Origin: Marchantia polymorpha subsp. ruderalis
Taxonomy: Eukaryota > Streptophyta > Marchantiopsida > Marchantiales > Marchantiaceae
Reading direction: 5' to 3'
Length of the DNA: 64,000 nt
NCBI GenBank assembly: GCA_037833965.1
Contig: AP031352.1
Location: 30,692,501-30,756,500 of the forward strand
In this document: positions 1-11,203 of the stretch, in pieces
How positions within the stretch are numbered: the first letter of the stretch is position 1
How the letters are laid out: each line of letters begins with the position of its first letter
Program-made: the position numbers and the translations under genes
The notes under the pieces: model-generated
The model's database searches: none
What the model saw: the letters and a program-made list of their open reading frames with translations, nothing else
What the model was told of the DNA's origin: nothing

Positions 1-2234
1 GGAAGTATGTGCGGGAGAATGAGGTCGACACTGATGCAGAGGAGTCACCGACTTCTACCCCATCAAGGCGGAGGGACGAAGGGAGAAACACTCCTGCAGC
101 ACGAGTGCCGCGGAAGCGGCGATGGAGAGAAGAGTCCGAAGAGGAGCAACATCAAGAACCCTCTGCTCCCATTCGACCGCGGCCGTTGTACGAGTCATAC
201 AGCCGGCCGAAGCAGAAGGCACGCAGACTGGTGTTACCAGCCAACAGTGCGGACACAGCGACGATTGCGACGGAGAAAGGAAGTGCGTCGCCAGAGAAGC
301 ATGAGGAAGCGCGGACGACCGCAGGAGCAACGGACCACGCTGCAGCCTCGACGGGCGTGAGGCCGCCTACGGGCCAAGGGCCTCCGGAGTTACCACGTGC
401 GTTGCGGACAGGTGTTCCGTTTGCGCACAGACGAGACTCCGCGGACGGACGAGCCTCCGCGGACAGACGATCACAAGTGGACGTAGATCTACGCTTACGC
501 GTGGGAAGGAGCAGTCCGCCTGTGCACAGGCGCTCGCCTGTGCACAGGTCGCCTGTGCACAGGTCACCTCCACACGTGCCGCCTGTGCACAGGCAGGAAT
601 CACCCCCGTTCCAACGTAGGAAGGGGAAGGAGCCGGCGGAAGAGCCGCCTACGAGACACCGGCCCTCGGGGCCAGACCCTCCGGCGCACCACGCGCCGCA
701 ATTTGCGCCTTCGGCGCTAGGGCCTTCGAGCCGAGGAGATACGAGCAGGGAGTGTGCGGAGGCCACACTATCGGCGGGTAATCCGCCGGAAGATGCGCCT
801 TCGGCGGTAGGGCCTCAGGGCCAAGGGACATCGGGCGAGCGGCCCCCGGCCATGTCGCCTTTGGCGATGGACGTCCGCGGCGCTACGCCTGCGGCGGACA
901 AGGCGCCGGCATTTGCGCCTGCGCACAGGCCAAGCACAGCCCCCGCGGACCGATCAAGGGAGCAGCAACAGACGATGGAGCGGAGTGACTGTCCGCGGGA
1001 TGAAATTTCGATGCGCGATGCGCAATCAAACCCCGCGCAGCCACCCTCCGCTCGATCGCCTTCGGCGGCGGGCGTCGGCGGCAGAGAGGACACGGTAGAC
1101 GACCAACAAGCGAGCGGCGGGGATGCCGCACGGGCACATTCGCCTACCGCCTTAGACATTTTGGCGAAGAGCAGCGAGGCTGCAGCCGTGCCTTCGCAGG
1201 CAGCACACGTCGACGACGTGCAGCCCCACTCGGGTCAGTCGCCGACGCAATCAATGGCGACTGAAATTCTCCACTCGGATGATGACGACGGAGGCTCCAC
1301 CGAAGAAATGTCAGGAGCAGGGGACACCGAGGAGGAGGAGGAGGAAATTGTTGGAGCGCCGGCGGCGGCGCTCTCTGAGCAGGTGATTCCGTTGCTGAGG
1401 TACTTGGATCGCAAAGTCGATAAATACGCCGACCCACTTCAGCCGGGATCTTACATCGAGTTAGTGCGCAGGCGGACTCGCACTAAAGTCCACACCAGCA
1501 AGCTATTAGCTAGAGTGGACCAGGAGTTGAGGGAATTGAAGGAGAAGCATGAATGCTTGTGGGGTCAGTATAAACTTAATCAGAAATTCTACAAGTACTC
1601 CGAGAAGGTGAGGGATGGGAAACTGGAAGAGCTCACCAAGGAGCAGGTGAAGGTCACAGAAGCACTAATTTCTGAGCAGGCCCAGAATCGGATTTTGTCA
1701 GAGGAGCTCGTGCGACAGACGCGGTTGTTGGAACAGTGTCAGCTCGCACGGCAGGCGGATGAGGAGGTAATCCGCAGGCTACAGTCAGAGTGTGGCGAAT
1801 TGAGAGCGCAATGTGCTGAGGCCGAATCGCAATTAGTGATAGTTGAAGAGGATCGCAGGAAGGAGGCAGATCGCACAAAGGAGGAGACGGCAAGGCGTGT
1901 CGCCCACTATCTCAAGGGCTACGCCCACTGGGAAGTGAAGGCGCAGGAGAAACTCACACTGCGTGAGTTTGAACTTCGCGCAGCCGGGTTGTTGTCAGGC
2001 GACAGTAGGAGTCGGCGGAAGGTAGCAAAGAAGCTCGATGCTTTTCTGTCGAAGGCGCAGGATACCATGTCCGCCCTCGAAGTGGAGGTGTCCGCGGCGT
2101 TGCAGCGATTGGGACTGCGCAGTCGAGCGGAAGACTGGCAGGGTAGGGAGTTAGTGCGCGGCAGTCCGCCGCGCAGGAGACGTAGCACAGGTTCCGCGGA
2201 GTGTAGTGTAGCGTGGTTCCGTGCAGGCGTGTAG
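1..2234 (+). CDS. Element-encoded Pro-rich coiled-coil protein, partial (copy A1)
   Basis: The frame is open from the window edge (first full codon at 3) to the stop at 2232-2234; the start lies upstream, as alignment with copy A2 shows (shared KYVRENEVDTDAEE at the edge). Order: Arg/Pro/Ser-rich low-complexity region with repeated PVHRRSPVHRSPVHR near nt 510-595, an acidic run (DTEEEEEE, nt 1325-1350), a conserved LSEQVIPLLRYLDRK segment, a long coiled coil rich in E, K, Q, L and R (nt 1490-1900), then a conserved YAHWEVKAQEKLTLREFE block and a basic tail with RRRRSTGSAECS. No nuclease, polymerase or protease motif is visible. Function unknown; a structural or nucleic-acid-packaging role would be a guess. 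Confidence 0.7.
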   Translation, partial: KYVRENEVDTDAEESPTSTPSRRRDEGRNTPAARVPRKRRWREESEEEQHQEPSAPIRPRPLYESYSRPKQKARRLVLPANSADTATIATEKGSASPEKHEEARTTAGATDHAAASTGVRPPTGQGPPELPRALRTGVPFAHRRDSADGRASADRRSQVDVDLRLRVGRSSPPVHRRSPVHRSPVHRSPPHVPPVHRQESPPFQRRKGKEPAEEPPTRHRPSGPDPPAHHAPQFAPSALGPSSRGDTSRECAEATLSAGNPPEDAPSAVGPQGQGTSGERPPAMSPLAMDVRGATPAADKAPAFAPAHRPSTAPADRSREQQQTMERSDCPRDEISMRDAQSNPAQPPSARSPSAAGVGGREDTVDDQQASGGDAARAHSPTALDILAKSSEAAAVPSQAAHVDDVQPHSGQSPTQSMATEILHSDDDDGGSTEEMSGAGDTEEEEEEIVGAPAAALSEQVIPLLRYLDRKVDKYADPLQPGSYIELVRRRTRTKVHTSKLLARVDQELRELKEKHECLWGQYKLNQKFYKYSEKVRDGKLEELTKEQVKVTEALISEQAQNRILSEELVRQTRLLEQCQLARQADEEVIRRLQSECGELRAQCAEAESQLVIVEEDRRKEADRTKEETARRVAHYLKGYAHWEVKAQEKLTLREFELRAAGLLSGDSRSRRKVAKKLDAFLSKAQDTMSALEVEVSAALQRLGLRSRAEDWQGRELVRGSPPRRRRSTGSAECSVAWFRAGV

Positions 2235-2270
2235 CGTAGTGCAGTGTAGTGCTAGTTAGGACTTAGAAGA

Positions 2271-2278
2271 TATAAATT
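2271..2278 (+). promoter_or_regulatory. TATA box downstream of element ORF (A1)
   Basis: TATAAATT lies 37 bp after the stop codon of the element ORF, followed by a small hairpin (CCAGGC..GCCTGG, 2283-2299). The same box occurs at the same distance in A2 and A3 and at 33 bp in B2. It would direct transcription toward the 3' end of the element and into flanking DNA, as the U3/R boundary of an LTR does. Confidence 0.5.
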
Positions 2279-2683
2279 AGTTCCAGGCGTTTTGCCTGGG
2301 GTTCTTTCCCATCAGAAGTATAGATCAGGAACCCATTTACTTTGCGTGTTTGTGTCCTTGAGTTTTGTCACCACGCACGATGAGTTACAACTTAGCGTTC
2401 CGCATTTTGTAGCTGAAGGCCTTCGGCCGAATGTTCAGAGCTAGTACATTGGTTAGAGACTTGAGTAGTTCGGATCTACACCTGCGGGTGACTGCCGATG
2501 CTCAGAGCCAGTGACTAGTTAGATACTTGAACAGTTTCGCCCCTACACCTTCGAGTGTTTCTTTCTGATTGTACTCCTTGGGATTTTTCCCCTGAATGCC
2601 AAAGTGAAGTTTTGCTACTTCGTGTAAGCCTTGGTTGTAAATTCAGGTTACGCTGCAGCAGGTGCCTTGAGGGTAACCCCTGT

Positions 2684-3146
2684 AGTATTTCTGGGAATGA
2701 CAAGTGCCTGAGAATTCAAACTCTTCAATAGACTGTTGTTGTGTTACTGGAATGTTTCTCAGTGAGTCCTTCAGTGCGGACCTGTGTTCTCTGCGCGTTT
2801 TGTGAGTTGAGAGTGTTGTTCACCGCGTATGAGTGACTTCGATCCGAAGTAGGCAGTCCAAACCGGGTTTCCTACACTAGCAGCAAGCTAGTGGAAGTGT
2901 TGTAAAAGCCGGAGTTGGAAGTCACTACCCGCAGCTTCGCCGAGTGTGCTCGCGAGAGACTTTCCCCCCCTGAAATCTTGAGTAGAGGTCCTAACGGATC
3001 TTTGGGTTGTGTTTCTGTAGTTTCAGGTGTGTGTGTGTGTGTGTTACGCTGCACTGTGCGACCTCCGAGTGCGCTCCGAGTGGACACTTGCAGTATTTCT
3101 GGGAGTGACAGTTGCCTGAGAATTCAAACTCCTCAATAGTCTGTTA
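2684..3146 (+). repeat. Internal direct repeat in element 3' region
   Basis: Two diverged copies of a roughly 60-bp block (AGTATTTCTGGGA.TGACA, then TGCCTGAGAATTCAAACTC) occur at 2684-2745 and 3092-3146, about 408 bp apart. Related text (GTTACGCTGCA) precedes both. The same pair is seen in A2 (about 10321-10385 and 10741-10801) and A3, so it predates dispersal. Confidence 0.7.
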
Positions 3147-3242
3147 AAACGTGACACTTTGTACCCTGTGTGTTCCTCTGTCCCTGTGGGTTCGACCTTT
3201 CTACCACTATATTGCAGTTTTAGCCTTTAGTGGGTTATTACA

Positions 3243-6200
3243 ATTACCTCACCCGAGCCAAGAAGTTGTAAAATAAATTGCTCTACGATTGCTGATCTGT
3301 TGGGCTGTGCGATAGAAATAATATTGAGACCGAGTTTGGACTAGGTCGAATGATCGAAGCTAGTTCATTCGATACACACGAAGAAATTATTACACTGAAA
3401 ACGAGATCATTTTTATGAATACCACTTCATAAAACAGACCGAGGCGGCGATAGACTGCCTAATCTGAGCTCTGTGAACTGTGCTAAGTCGAATTGAGCTC
3501 GATGCGACCGAGCATGATGACCTTGATATAATCCGGGCAAGAGCTTAGACATCCAACGGAGAATGAGGCCTTGAGTTGTGCAGAAGCTAATTAACAAAAC
3601 TATCAGACGAAGCCAGACGGTTCTCTCTTGTAATTCACGGCAAATTGAATTCGATTTCTGTGTGGCCTACGCTCTCATGTCGTAAAACTGGCAAAATGTA
3701 GCCGACGAATATCATAATGCTCCTTCCGACCTACACCTACACACACCAAAATTGAGCGTTTTACACAGATGTGCCTCGAATACGACAGTGTAAGATTCGT
3801 TTACAGTGGGTTTCGTGAAGGACAGAACAGCAATTTGAAGTTCAAGATTTATGTCCTGTGTCTTATATAACTGACTTCTAATCCATGGTTTGTATTCGGC
3901 ACCGAAGAGATGTAGGAATAATTGGATCCATTCTTTGTCTCTACGCTCTCAGATAACTAAAACTTATCTACTCATTGGTCCTTTGACATATAACTATAAT
4001 AAATTTTTGAGAGAGGTTAGCATTCTGATAATATATTTTTTAGAATTCTTGAAGCCAAGTTTTCATTTCTACATTTTTGTCAGCAGACATCCTCAAGCGC
4101 TTGAAGACAATGTTTTTGATATTTTCACGATGGTTTTTATAAAACTTTAGAGCAGGTGAGAGTGTGGAACATGGGTCATGGATAATGAAAACACACACAT
4201 GAGTATTGAAATGCATTCACATGACACTTCCACATGTTAATTACAATGGTGTAGGATCTTATAACATGAGTAACAATAAGTCTACGGAAGCTCAATTTTT
4301 AAGAATATGATAATCCTGAAGAGGAGACGATTCCCTCTCTACGTTTGTTATGATGACCAGACTCGAATTTAAAGATAAATCAGTAAAATGTCGAGACTAG
4401 CTAAGCTGGCAGACGATTTCAACAATTTAGCCAACCGTTCAAACACATAATATGTCCATGGTACTTATACCCTCGTACTTCACCTATTCAGAACGTGGAT
4501 CAGGCTCAAGAGTGGAAGAAATAAGCATTTATATATCACAAATTGAAATACGCACTCTATTCAGTCTTTTGCATGCATTCTTATATGCACATTCAATTAT
4601 TTAACCATTTTATTACGAACACTATCGTTGCATCGTTACACAATCAGGTTTCAATGTTTAGCATTTAACACGAAACTTCTAGCTCCGGTAGCAAGACAAT
4701 GACAACCAAAACATGACTGAAAGAAGCATCTTAAGTATGGATATGGCTTTGTCAGATTTTAAGTTGATGAAAGAGATTGGCAAAGAACTCAATAGATTGC
4801 TTTGCAAGGGTTTCCCAAGAAAAACCCTTCATAGTACTTGAGAACCATGAAGACAAGCATACTCTCGAGTCATTTGGACGCTGAGCACAATATCAAGAAG
4901 AACGTCAAGACAAATAATGTATGTAATTGTTACTGAATGACAATGATACTTTGGTTAATGCTTTTTAACCAAAAGACGACGTCAAGGCGAGCATACTAGC
5001 ATTCCAAAATATTACAAATTTCTTTAGCCTAAGGAGGTTGTCAGTACCTGTTGTAAAATCAACGAATTTCAGAAACTGTTGGCAAATTTAAACTCTCTTA
5101 CATGTACTTGCAGGTGGTAAGCTATTCAAAGGACTTCTGTCAGTCTGCTTATAATTTCACCGTAGCAGCCAGTGGAATGTCAGACCCGTCACTATCCATG
5201 CCGGCGGTGATCTTCAACCACCTCATTTTTTGGTAATGATTTTATGAATGGTACAACCTCAATCGGGCTTACCACTCCGGTTGCAAAGCAACCAGCACAA
5301 GACATGGTTCTCAATCTCAGCAAAGAGCGCCCGTTCAGTTGCAGCCCTCTCAATAATCTGGCGTGGGTTTTGGACAGGCGAGCAGTAAACTCAACAACGG
5401 AAGCTCTGGCCATGAAGTAAACACTCTGTGTTATTCTTCAAGTCAGATACAATTATCAAGGAATGGTGCACAAAAAAATGACTAAGCTCCCTCTTTTGAC
5501 TTGTTTGCGGTGATGAATGGTTGTCACAAGATGATAAGCTGGACGAGGTAGATAAACCTCCATATGGTACCTGCCAACACCCACAAGAGCGTGATAGATT
5601 ATATAGTGAAATTCGCAAGCCACAAGGGTTTCCACTACTCACTGCCTCGTGACACACTCATGGGCTTCTTTGTCGCCTCAAATCGTCCTTCTCCGATTAA
5701 TTTTGCCTCGAGCAGAAGAGATTGATTGATCTTCTTCGATGTACTTGCTTCATATTATCGTGATGCTGAGCTTCAATCTACTTAATCCTTGCATGAAAAA
5801 TCCTGCATCTTTGCATGAAATGTGTGTCGGATGGATGCAAAGGTTTCAATTTGTGTCGGACACATCTCAAGTTCTCATGTGTCCGAGACACATGGACAGT
5901 TCCGCTTCCACGAAACAAAATTGTGGATCCCATCAATCGATCTCCTTCATCAAACGCATCATCCTGTCTAATGCCATAACATGTTTCAAAACTCATCGTC
6001 GAGCTATTGATTCGTGGGGTAGCCTTCTGGAAATAAGTGCCGGCAGCTTTGATTTCGAAGCGCTCAGGAGACATCATCAACTTGGTCTATGTAGACATTC
6101 ATAGTTTCGACGTAATAATAGTGACGAAGTCGCTTTATTGAGCTTTTAACAACCCATACAGGTGAGTGAACCGAATGCTAAATTTCACAAGCAGATCAGA

Positions 6201-6780
6201 ACAGAAGAACTCAAGTTCCGAATCTGCACCACGTGTCCTGTACCTATTTACTAGATGGCCTCCTGCTGTGAAGTTTATCAGTTTTTCAGACCATGAAATC
6301 TACTATCGGAGAGTAGGGGCATGTTCCTTTATCCAAGGCCAGTAAGAGAGCAAGAGTATTTCAATCTGAATATAAGCTACTTGTATCAGTCAATGTGGAC
6401 CTCCTTGGGTACGGGACAAGTACACCGTGGGGTCATATCACATGCCATTGCTCAGCAACACCAACGAAGAGTTCCAGCAGCTCTTAGCTAATGACACCCA
6501 GGAGGGTGTCATTAGCTAGAACACTGGCAGCCTCTAGGATGTGACTTTAGTATGGCCATGAAGATACCTGTTTACATCGCTTCTCTCCCTCTGGGAAATG
6601 TCACAAAAACTTTGCTCCCATCAGCTTAATACAAGAAGCTTGCACTAGCTTGAGGAGTCCATTATTGTCTAATCGGTTATATAGAACATTTGCGATAATA
6701 TAACCAGTGTGTTGCGGTATACAAACCTTTCAAGCCCTCTTGCTTGCATGTGGTGAACGATCAATGTAGGGATTTCCCTC
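3243..6780. other. Intergenic, no supported gene
   Basis: AT-rich unique-looking DNA between element A1 and the first permease. Short ORFs exist on both strands (for example 5192-5413 and 5778-6080, minus) but none shows a recognisable domain. The only clear structure is a perfect 15-bp inverted repeat at 6485-6518. Confidence 0.5.
6485..6518. repeat. Perfect 15-bp hairpin
   Basis: Arms 6485-6499 and 6504-6518 (TAGCTAATGACACCC and its complement) with a 4-base AGGA loop. No T-run follows and it lies about 260 bp downstream of the stop of the first permease gene, so it may be a foldback remnant or an RNA 3' structure. Confidence 0.6.
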
Positions 6781-7707
6781 TTATACAGGATTGATCGACG
6801 CTGGAGTGGCTGATTCACGCCTTGCTGCCTCGGCCTCTCTGTTCCATTTCAAACGCAGAACAATGAACGTAACGATAACGAAAGCCCAGTACATGAAGTA
6901 CGAAGTCAGAGTTCCCACTGTCGCCTCGTCGCGCCATCCCACCACAGCGTTCAGCAGCTTCCAGATGCCGTTTCCTTTGTGGTGGCAGCAGTGCAGCTTC
7001 CACACCATCTTCTCGTTCTCCGTGTACTCCTCGAACTCGTGCACGGCCCCTGCGAACAGACCGGCCGCGATCACCAGCAGCAACGCCGTCGACGCTCCCA
7101 GGAACCACTTGAATGCCACATGGTTGCCTCCCTTGTACAGCACGAACCCGATGGCTATCCCGCACAATGCTCCGGTGATGGCTGCCAGAGGGTACGCTGT
7201 GCCCGAGCCTTCCAGCCCGATCCCTCCCAGGAAGATCACGGCCTCCACGCCCTCGCGCAGGACGATGGTGAACGGGATCAGGAAGAGCGTGTACTTGCTT
7301 CTCGTGCTCTGCAGAGTGCCGTACTTCTCCACGCTGTCCACCGTGACCTTGGTCAGCTTCTTCTCCCATTTCGCCCTCCATGTGTCCACTCTGATCATGG
7401 AGAAGGCCATGAGCGTGATGAGCACCACGGCGATCAGGCTCAGAATCCCCTCCCATAGAGCTTCAGTGTTGTCCCAGGCCTCCTTGGCCACAGTATAATA
7501 CAGCGACAGGAAGATGGCGGCGGACACCAGCGACAGCACCACGCCGAGAACGACCCCACCCCACACTTGCTTCTGCAGGTTCCTGAGCATGGCCCTGTCT
7601 GGAACGACCTTCTTCAGCAGAGAAAGCATCACGGACAGAATGATCGACGCCTCCAGCGTCTCACGGAAGAGGATGAAGAACGCAGGCACGCTGAATATTT
7701 CCACCAT
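6781..7707 (-). CDS. FTR1-family high-affinity iron permease, copy 1
   Basis: 308 aa, single exon, start in good context (AAGATGG). FTR1 proteins carry ferric iron across membranes, in fungi together with a multicopper ferroxidase. Both family REXXE motifs are present: RETLE at residues 15-19 in the first membrane segment and REGVE at 151-155. About seven hydrophobic segments are seen (near 8-30, 48-73, 85-105, 140-165, 170-192, 199-222, 266-286). The acidic HEFEEY loop (223-228) and the CC-HH..GNGIWKLLNAVVGW region (240-258) match the conserved loop before the last segment in fungal FTR1. The family is usually nearer 350-400 aa in fungi; here the C-terminal tail is short. No ferroxidase gene is in the window. 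Plasma membrane or vacuolar location cannot be told apart. Confidence 0.92.
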   Translation of the reverse strand: MVEIFSVPAFFILFRETLEASIILSVMLSLLKKVVPDRAMLRNLQKQVWGGVVLGVVLSLVSAAIFLSLYYTVAKEAWDNTEALWEGILSLIAVVLITLMAFSMIRVDTWRAKWEKKLTKVTVDSVEKYGTLQSTRSKYTLFLIPFTIVLREGVEAVIFLGGIGLEGSGTAYPLAAITGALCGIAIGFVLYKGGNHVAFKWFLGASTALLLVIAAGLFAGAVHEFEEYTENEKMVWKLHCCHHKGNGIWKLLNAVVGWRDEATVGTLTSYFMYWAFVIVTFIVLRLKWNREAEAARRESATPASINPV

Positions 7708-7963
7708 CTTGGCTCGCTTAGAATTCCGCTACTATTGGTACTTCTACCGGGCTCGCTGATGAGACGCAGCAGATGTAGACGCTCTTAGAGCATATCTAGG
7801 CGGGTCAGAATGTTGGATACGCCTCAAATTCCTCGTAGACTTATGAGCACATTCAGCTGGATCTTCGAGATGCTCAGAATACGAGGCAGTATGAGAGGAA
7901 GGTGAGATTGTAATGGCTCCGAAAGTGGAAGACAGGTTGATTATGGACCGCAAAAGCCCTGAA

Positions 7964-7970
7964 CTTATAA
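7964..7970 (-). promoter_or_regulatory. Possible TATA box of permease copy 1
   Basis: TTATAAG on the minus strand, 257 bp upstream of the ATG. A similar box occurs 251 bp upstream of permease copy 2, which supports it; the sequence itself is a weak match. Confidence 0.3.
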
Positions 7971-8259
7971 CAAGGGTCCAGTCGCCATGAGCAAACCTTC
8001 AACCTTGTGACGACGATAGATTCTTTCTAGTTCCCATTCTAAGCACGGAGTGTGTCGGCCACAATCAGATCAAGGCAAACACGCAGCCTGAATCTACCAC
8101 ATGAATCTGTACTGGCATGTTGTACTCATCTTTGTTTTTTGTATTAGCAGCTTAATTGGTGGAATTTAGAACTGAGTTTCAGAATTTCCAGCTGAAGGCC
8201 GGTCAGTGTCTTCAAGGTAGCCCCAAAAGCGGTCGAAAGGTCGCTTTGTTTGAGCTGTT

Positions 8260-8487
8260 TTAATTGAAGAGAAGCTCGTTTTTATCTGAGCTTGCGTTGA
8301 CCTTGCTTTCAATTTTGTCTCCAAGCTTCAGAGCGGAACGCTGACGTGAACATTGTTTGCACTTGTACCTGTGAGGAATGTCTTCCCCAGATACACCCGG
8401 AGGATGTTTGCACCGTCCTTGCGGTAGACACCTGCAATCAAATCCAGGTGCTATCCCGACAATATTCAACTCCTCATCCTCAGCCAT
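8260..8487 (-). CDS. Small Cys-rich hypothetical protein
   Basis: 75 aa from an ATG with A at -3 and G at +4 (AGCATGGC). The peptide begins MAEDEELNIVGIAPGF and carries a Cys/His set C18-x-C20-x5-C26-x-H28 and H39-x3-C43-x2-C46, which could bind one or two zinc ions. The tail is Lys/Ser-rich. No signal peptide or membrane segment. It reads away from, and lies about 550 bp beyond, permease copy 1. I do not recognise the family. It may be a real small gene, an exon of a spliced gene or a chance ORF. Confidence 0.3.
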   Translation of the reverse strand: MAEDEELNIVGIAPGFDCRCLPQGRCKHPPGVSGEDIPHRYKCKQCSRQRSALKLGDKIESKVNASSDKNELLFN

Positions 8488-8839
8488 GCTCCCCAAAGTG
8501 TGCATAACACTGTGGAGATCTCACGTGTTCGGTGCGTGCCGAACAATCTCACGAGTTCAATTATTCCAGGTAAGCACCGAAACATCACAACACCTGTGGA
8601 TGGAATTGCATTGAAGTGGCCGAAGGGTGCATTCATGTGCATTTTAGCAATGCACATTTCATGCTGTAAATTGATATTACACTTGGTAGAAGAAACCTCC
8701 AAATTTACGAGGAAGGCGTTAGAGATTGATCCGTAAGCTAAGTGAGGCAAGTAATAGCAATCAGTGTATGAGATTATACTTTTGTTTGTTTCGGAAAACG
8801 TCTTTGTGGGAACATATTCTAATCTATCTATGCCCATTA

Positions 8840-10234
8840 GCCTAGTGTTATAGACTCCATGTGCTATAGTGTTTTCATCATTGAACTCTGAGAATTACTG
8901 ATGACTAAATACCACGAGTTTACCATCTTGTTTGCTCACGAATTTTACCCAAGAAATGTGCATTGGTAATTTGGAGATTTCCTCTTTTGTCATATTTGCT
9001 GCCAAAGATATTTAACTACTGATTTCGAAGTGAAAACTTTCATATTTACTTTTTGATACTTTATATTTGTTGTATACAACTAACTATATTCACTTGAAAC
9101 TCTACAATATGACTTGAAAAATGTGTGTATCATATGGAATCAAAATAATAATGAAATCAAATCTACCAATGAACTAGATTCTAATAATAATTTTATGAAA
9201 ATAGAAATGTAAAACTATGTAATTTCTGTAAATGATAAAATCAGTTCTTGATTAATAAATTTTAGTTTAATCTTACTCAGTTAAGCTAATTAGTTTATCA
9301 CTATAAAGTATAGTTCATCGAAGATATCAGCAACACAAATTTAGGAGTTCAAAGTAAAATATCTCTGTTTTCATGTCTTCATATATGATATGTATGTCTG
9401 TCCATTAGTGAAATTTCACTTAATGGAATAAATTAACTTGAAATTTCAAGTTATTTACGTTCATGTGTGAAAAATCTAAATAAAAATTTTAAGAACTAAA
9501 GATATTGTCCACAATGCCCAAGAAGTCACCGTCAAACATCGACAAAAGCGACTTGACATCTAGAGGGGATGCAGAGGCAGTATCAGTGCAAGAAAAGATA
9601 AGAGAACAGCCAAAGGGAGTGAACAGTATCCTCCTGCTTAGATATGCGTTATATACTCAAAATTATAAGATTCACATTTATTTAGTTCAACATTGTCATT
9701 TGCCGCAAGTTTTGAAGATTTTTGTGTTTGGAATTACATATTTTGGGATTGTTTTCTGTGGTGGATATGTCTTCATTTGGCATTAGAAGGGTTTAACTTA
9801 GAGGTAGACAAAGAAACAAGCCCATATTGTGGGCGTTTTTGAAATCATATTAGACAATAAACGTGCAGAGTAATTCTAAAGTTTCTAGCAATATAAGATT
9901 TAATTTGTTTGATTCAGCTACTTTTACTTCAAGTAGCATCTTTTGCAACATCTTTTGATTTAGTCATCACTTGTAAACCTAAAACTTTGTTTCATAATTC
10001 AAAAACTCAATACAATATTGCTTATGTAAATTTATGTCGGAAATACGTTTCAATAATGTTGTGTCCAACTTTCAGATAGTGTTGAATCGTCGTACTCGTC
10101 CGGCTCTGATATACAAATCGCTGGAGCTCCAGCTTTCAAACGTAAAATTTAGCCAGATAAGATCCATGATACATCATCATTATGTTGAAATCATTAGCAT
10201 GTGCTCTCTTAGAATCGAAAGGCGTGCATGTTTC
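8840..10234. other. AT-rich intergenic DNA
   Basis: Strongly AT-rich, with many short frames. A 93-codon frame at 9505-9786 (+) has a Lys/Ser-rich first half and a hydrophobic end, but no family match comes to mind. The tract ends at the GTTTC target duplication of element A2 (10230-10234). Confidence 0.5.
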
Positions 10235-10433
10235 TGTAATAACCCACTAAAGGCTAAAACTGCAATATAGTGGTAGAAAGGTCGATCCCACAGGGACAGA
10301 GGAACACACAGGGTACAAAGTGTCACGTTTTAACAGACTATTGAGGAGTTTGAATTCTCAGGCAACTGTCACTCCCAGAAATACTGCAAGTGTCCACTCG
10401 GAGCGCACTCGGAGGTCGCACAGTGCAGCGTAA

Positions 10434-10459
10434 CACACACACACACACACACACACCTG
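10434..10459. repeat. AC microsatellite in element 3' region
   Basis: A run of AC dinucleotides at a fixed place, about 200 bp inside the 3' terminus. Its length differs among copies (compare about 3029-3046, 18371-18382, 33059-33083, 61325-61341), as expected for slippage. Confidence 0.8.
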
Positions 10460-11203
10460 AAACTACAGAAACACAACCCAGAGATCCGTTAGGACCTCTA
10501 CTTCAAGATTTCAGGGGGAAAGTCTCTCGCGAGCACACTCGGCAAAGCTGCGGGCAGTGACTTCCAACTCCGGCTTTTACAACACTTCCACTAGCTTGCT
10601 GCTAGTGTAGGAAACCCGGTTTGGACTGCCTACTTCGGATCGAAGTCACTCATACGCGGTGAACAACACTCTCAACTCACAAAACGCGCAGAGAACACAG
10701 GTCCGCACTGAAGGACTCGCTGTGAAACATTCCAGTAACACAACAACAGTCTATTGAAGAGTTTGAATTCTCAGGCACTTGTCATTCCCAGAAATACTAC
10801 AGGGGTTACCCTCAAGGCACCTGCTGCAGCGTAACCTGAATTTACAACCAAGGCTTACACGAAGTAGCAAAACTTCACTTTGGCATTCAGGGGAAAAATC
10901 CCAAGGAGTACAATCAGAAAGAAACACTCGAAGGTGTAGGGGCGAAACTGTTCAAGTATCTAACTAGTCACTGGCTCTGAGCATCGGCAGTCACCCGCAG
11001 GTGCAGATCCGAACTACTCAAGTCTCTAACCAATGTACTAGCTCTGAACATTCGGCCGAAGGCCTTCAGCTACAAAATGCGGAACGCTAAGTTGTAACTC
11101 CTCCTGCGTGGTGACAGAACTCAAGGACACAAACACGCAAAGGAAATGGGTTCCTGATCTGCACTTCTGATGGGAAAGAACCCCAGGCAAAACGCCTGGA
11201 ACT

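Larger units (their letters stand above)
1..3242 (+). mobile_element. ORF-bearing TG...CA element, copy A1 (5' part outside window)
   Basis: The 3' portion of a repeated element, in plus orientation. It holds the C-terminal 740 or so codons of the long family protein (to 2234), a TATA box at 2271-2278, about 970 bp of noncoding 3' region with a GT microsatellite near 3029-3046, and the terminus GTGGGTTATTACA ending at 3242. The terminus and 3' region match those of A2 and A3 almost base for base. The base 3' of the end (ATTAC, 3243-3247) is the expected target duplication, but the partner lies outside the window. No PBS follows the CA end. The 5' end is not visible. Confidence 0.85.

Noticed and set aside
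2515..2703. 62-codon ORF identical in A1, A2 and nearly so in A3
   Set aside because: It is antisense to the element and conserved only because the A copies are near-identical throughout; the more diverged B copies do not clearly keep it.
3181..3242. tRNA-derived (SINE-like) end, from GGGTTCGACC resembling a B box
   Set aside because: No A box at the right distance, no poly-A or tail, and TG...CA ends with 5-bp duplications fit integrase better.
8466..8837. 123-codon minus ORF overlapping the small Cys-rich ORF
   Set aside because: Different frame of the same DNA, no recognisable content and poor protein-like composition.
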